DNA of 12,661 nucleotides. Source: RGIG1681 sp045650505. Its GTDB lineage: Bacteria > Bacillota > Clostridia > Christensenellales > UBA1242. The position numbers and the translations under genes were made by a program. The stretch is from contig JAZRRE010000012.1 in assembly GCA_045650505.1 (NCBI GenBank), positions 1 through 12,661 on the forward strand, in the 5' to 3' direction. Shown piece after piece: positions 12,651 to 12,661 of the stretch (the stretch's first letter is position 1; the number at the start of each line of letters is the position of its first letter). A model generated the notes under the pieces. The model was not told where the DNA came from and did not search any database. It saw nothing but the letters and a program-made list of their open reading frames with translations.

Positions 12651-12661
12651 TAACTGATTTA

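Noticed and set aside
1..12661. Reassignment of AGG or CGA from arginine, as known in some uncultured Bacilli
   Set aside because: AGG encodes the conserved Arg of the RluB GRLD motif, and CGA encodes the Arg of the PlsC EGTR motif, so both keep their standard meaning.

Overview
The window is about 12.7 kb of very AT-rich bacterial DNA with the density, operon style and gene content of a low-GC Firmicute (Bacillota), most likely an uncultured clostridium. The evidence is a core block of dacF-type carboxypeptidase, site-2 protease, scpA, scpB, a DUF2953 protein, GerW/YtfJ and rluB, preceded by a SpoIIM-like membrane protein. These families keep company in Firmicutes, and two of them are tied to sporulation. 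All three stop codons are used as stops, and conserved motifs confirm that AGG, CGA and ACG have their standard meanings. I see no CRISPR array, insertion sequence, prophage or other obvious mobile element.

Left part (1-7739, all + strand). A truncated SpoIIM-like gene enters from the left edge. dacF (cell-wall D,D-carboxypeptidase) follows and ends at a strong terminator. A consensus TTGACA-17-TATAAT promoter then drives a run of an M50 site-2 protease, scpA and scpB (kleisin and winged-helix partners of SMC), with tight or overlapping junctions. A DUF2953 membrane protein and gerW form a translationally coupled pair, and an AT-rich hairpin with a T-tract covers the DUF2953 start codon. rluB (16S/23S pseudouridine synthase family), a HI0933-type flavoprotein and a PlsC-type acyltransferase form the last unit, which ends in a terminator at about 7756-7787. 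Cytidylate kinase, often found between the last two families in clostridia, is absent.

Right part (7740-12661). This is a series of small units, most with their own promoter and terminator. They are a secreted or lipid-anchored NlpC/P60-like cysteine peptidase, a single tRNA with a CGU (Thr) anticodon and several non-canonical bases, a GNAT acetyltransferase paired with a 300-residue protein of unknown function that has a His/Met-rich tail, a TraX-family membrane protein, and a YjdF/DUF2238-like membrane protein with a charged tail. Last, on the minus strand, is a convergent 111-residue protein of unknown function that shares a bidirectional terminator with its neighbour.

Functionally, the left part is housekeeping: cell-wall trimming, chromosome condensation and segregation, sporulation-associated membrane proteins, ribosome modification and lipid synthesis. 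The right part is less conserved. I did not find a convincing new defence or mobile system. The points most worth checking are the odd tRNA, the start-codon hairpin of the DUF2953 gene, the apparently leaderless or near-leaderless promoters, the dyad abutting the -35 of the YjdF-like gene, and the two proteins with no recognisable family.
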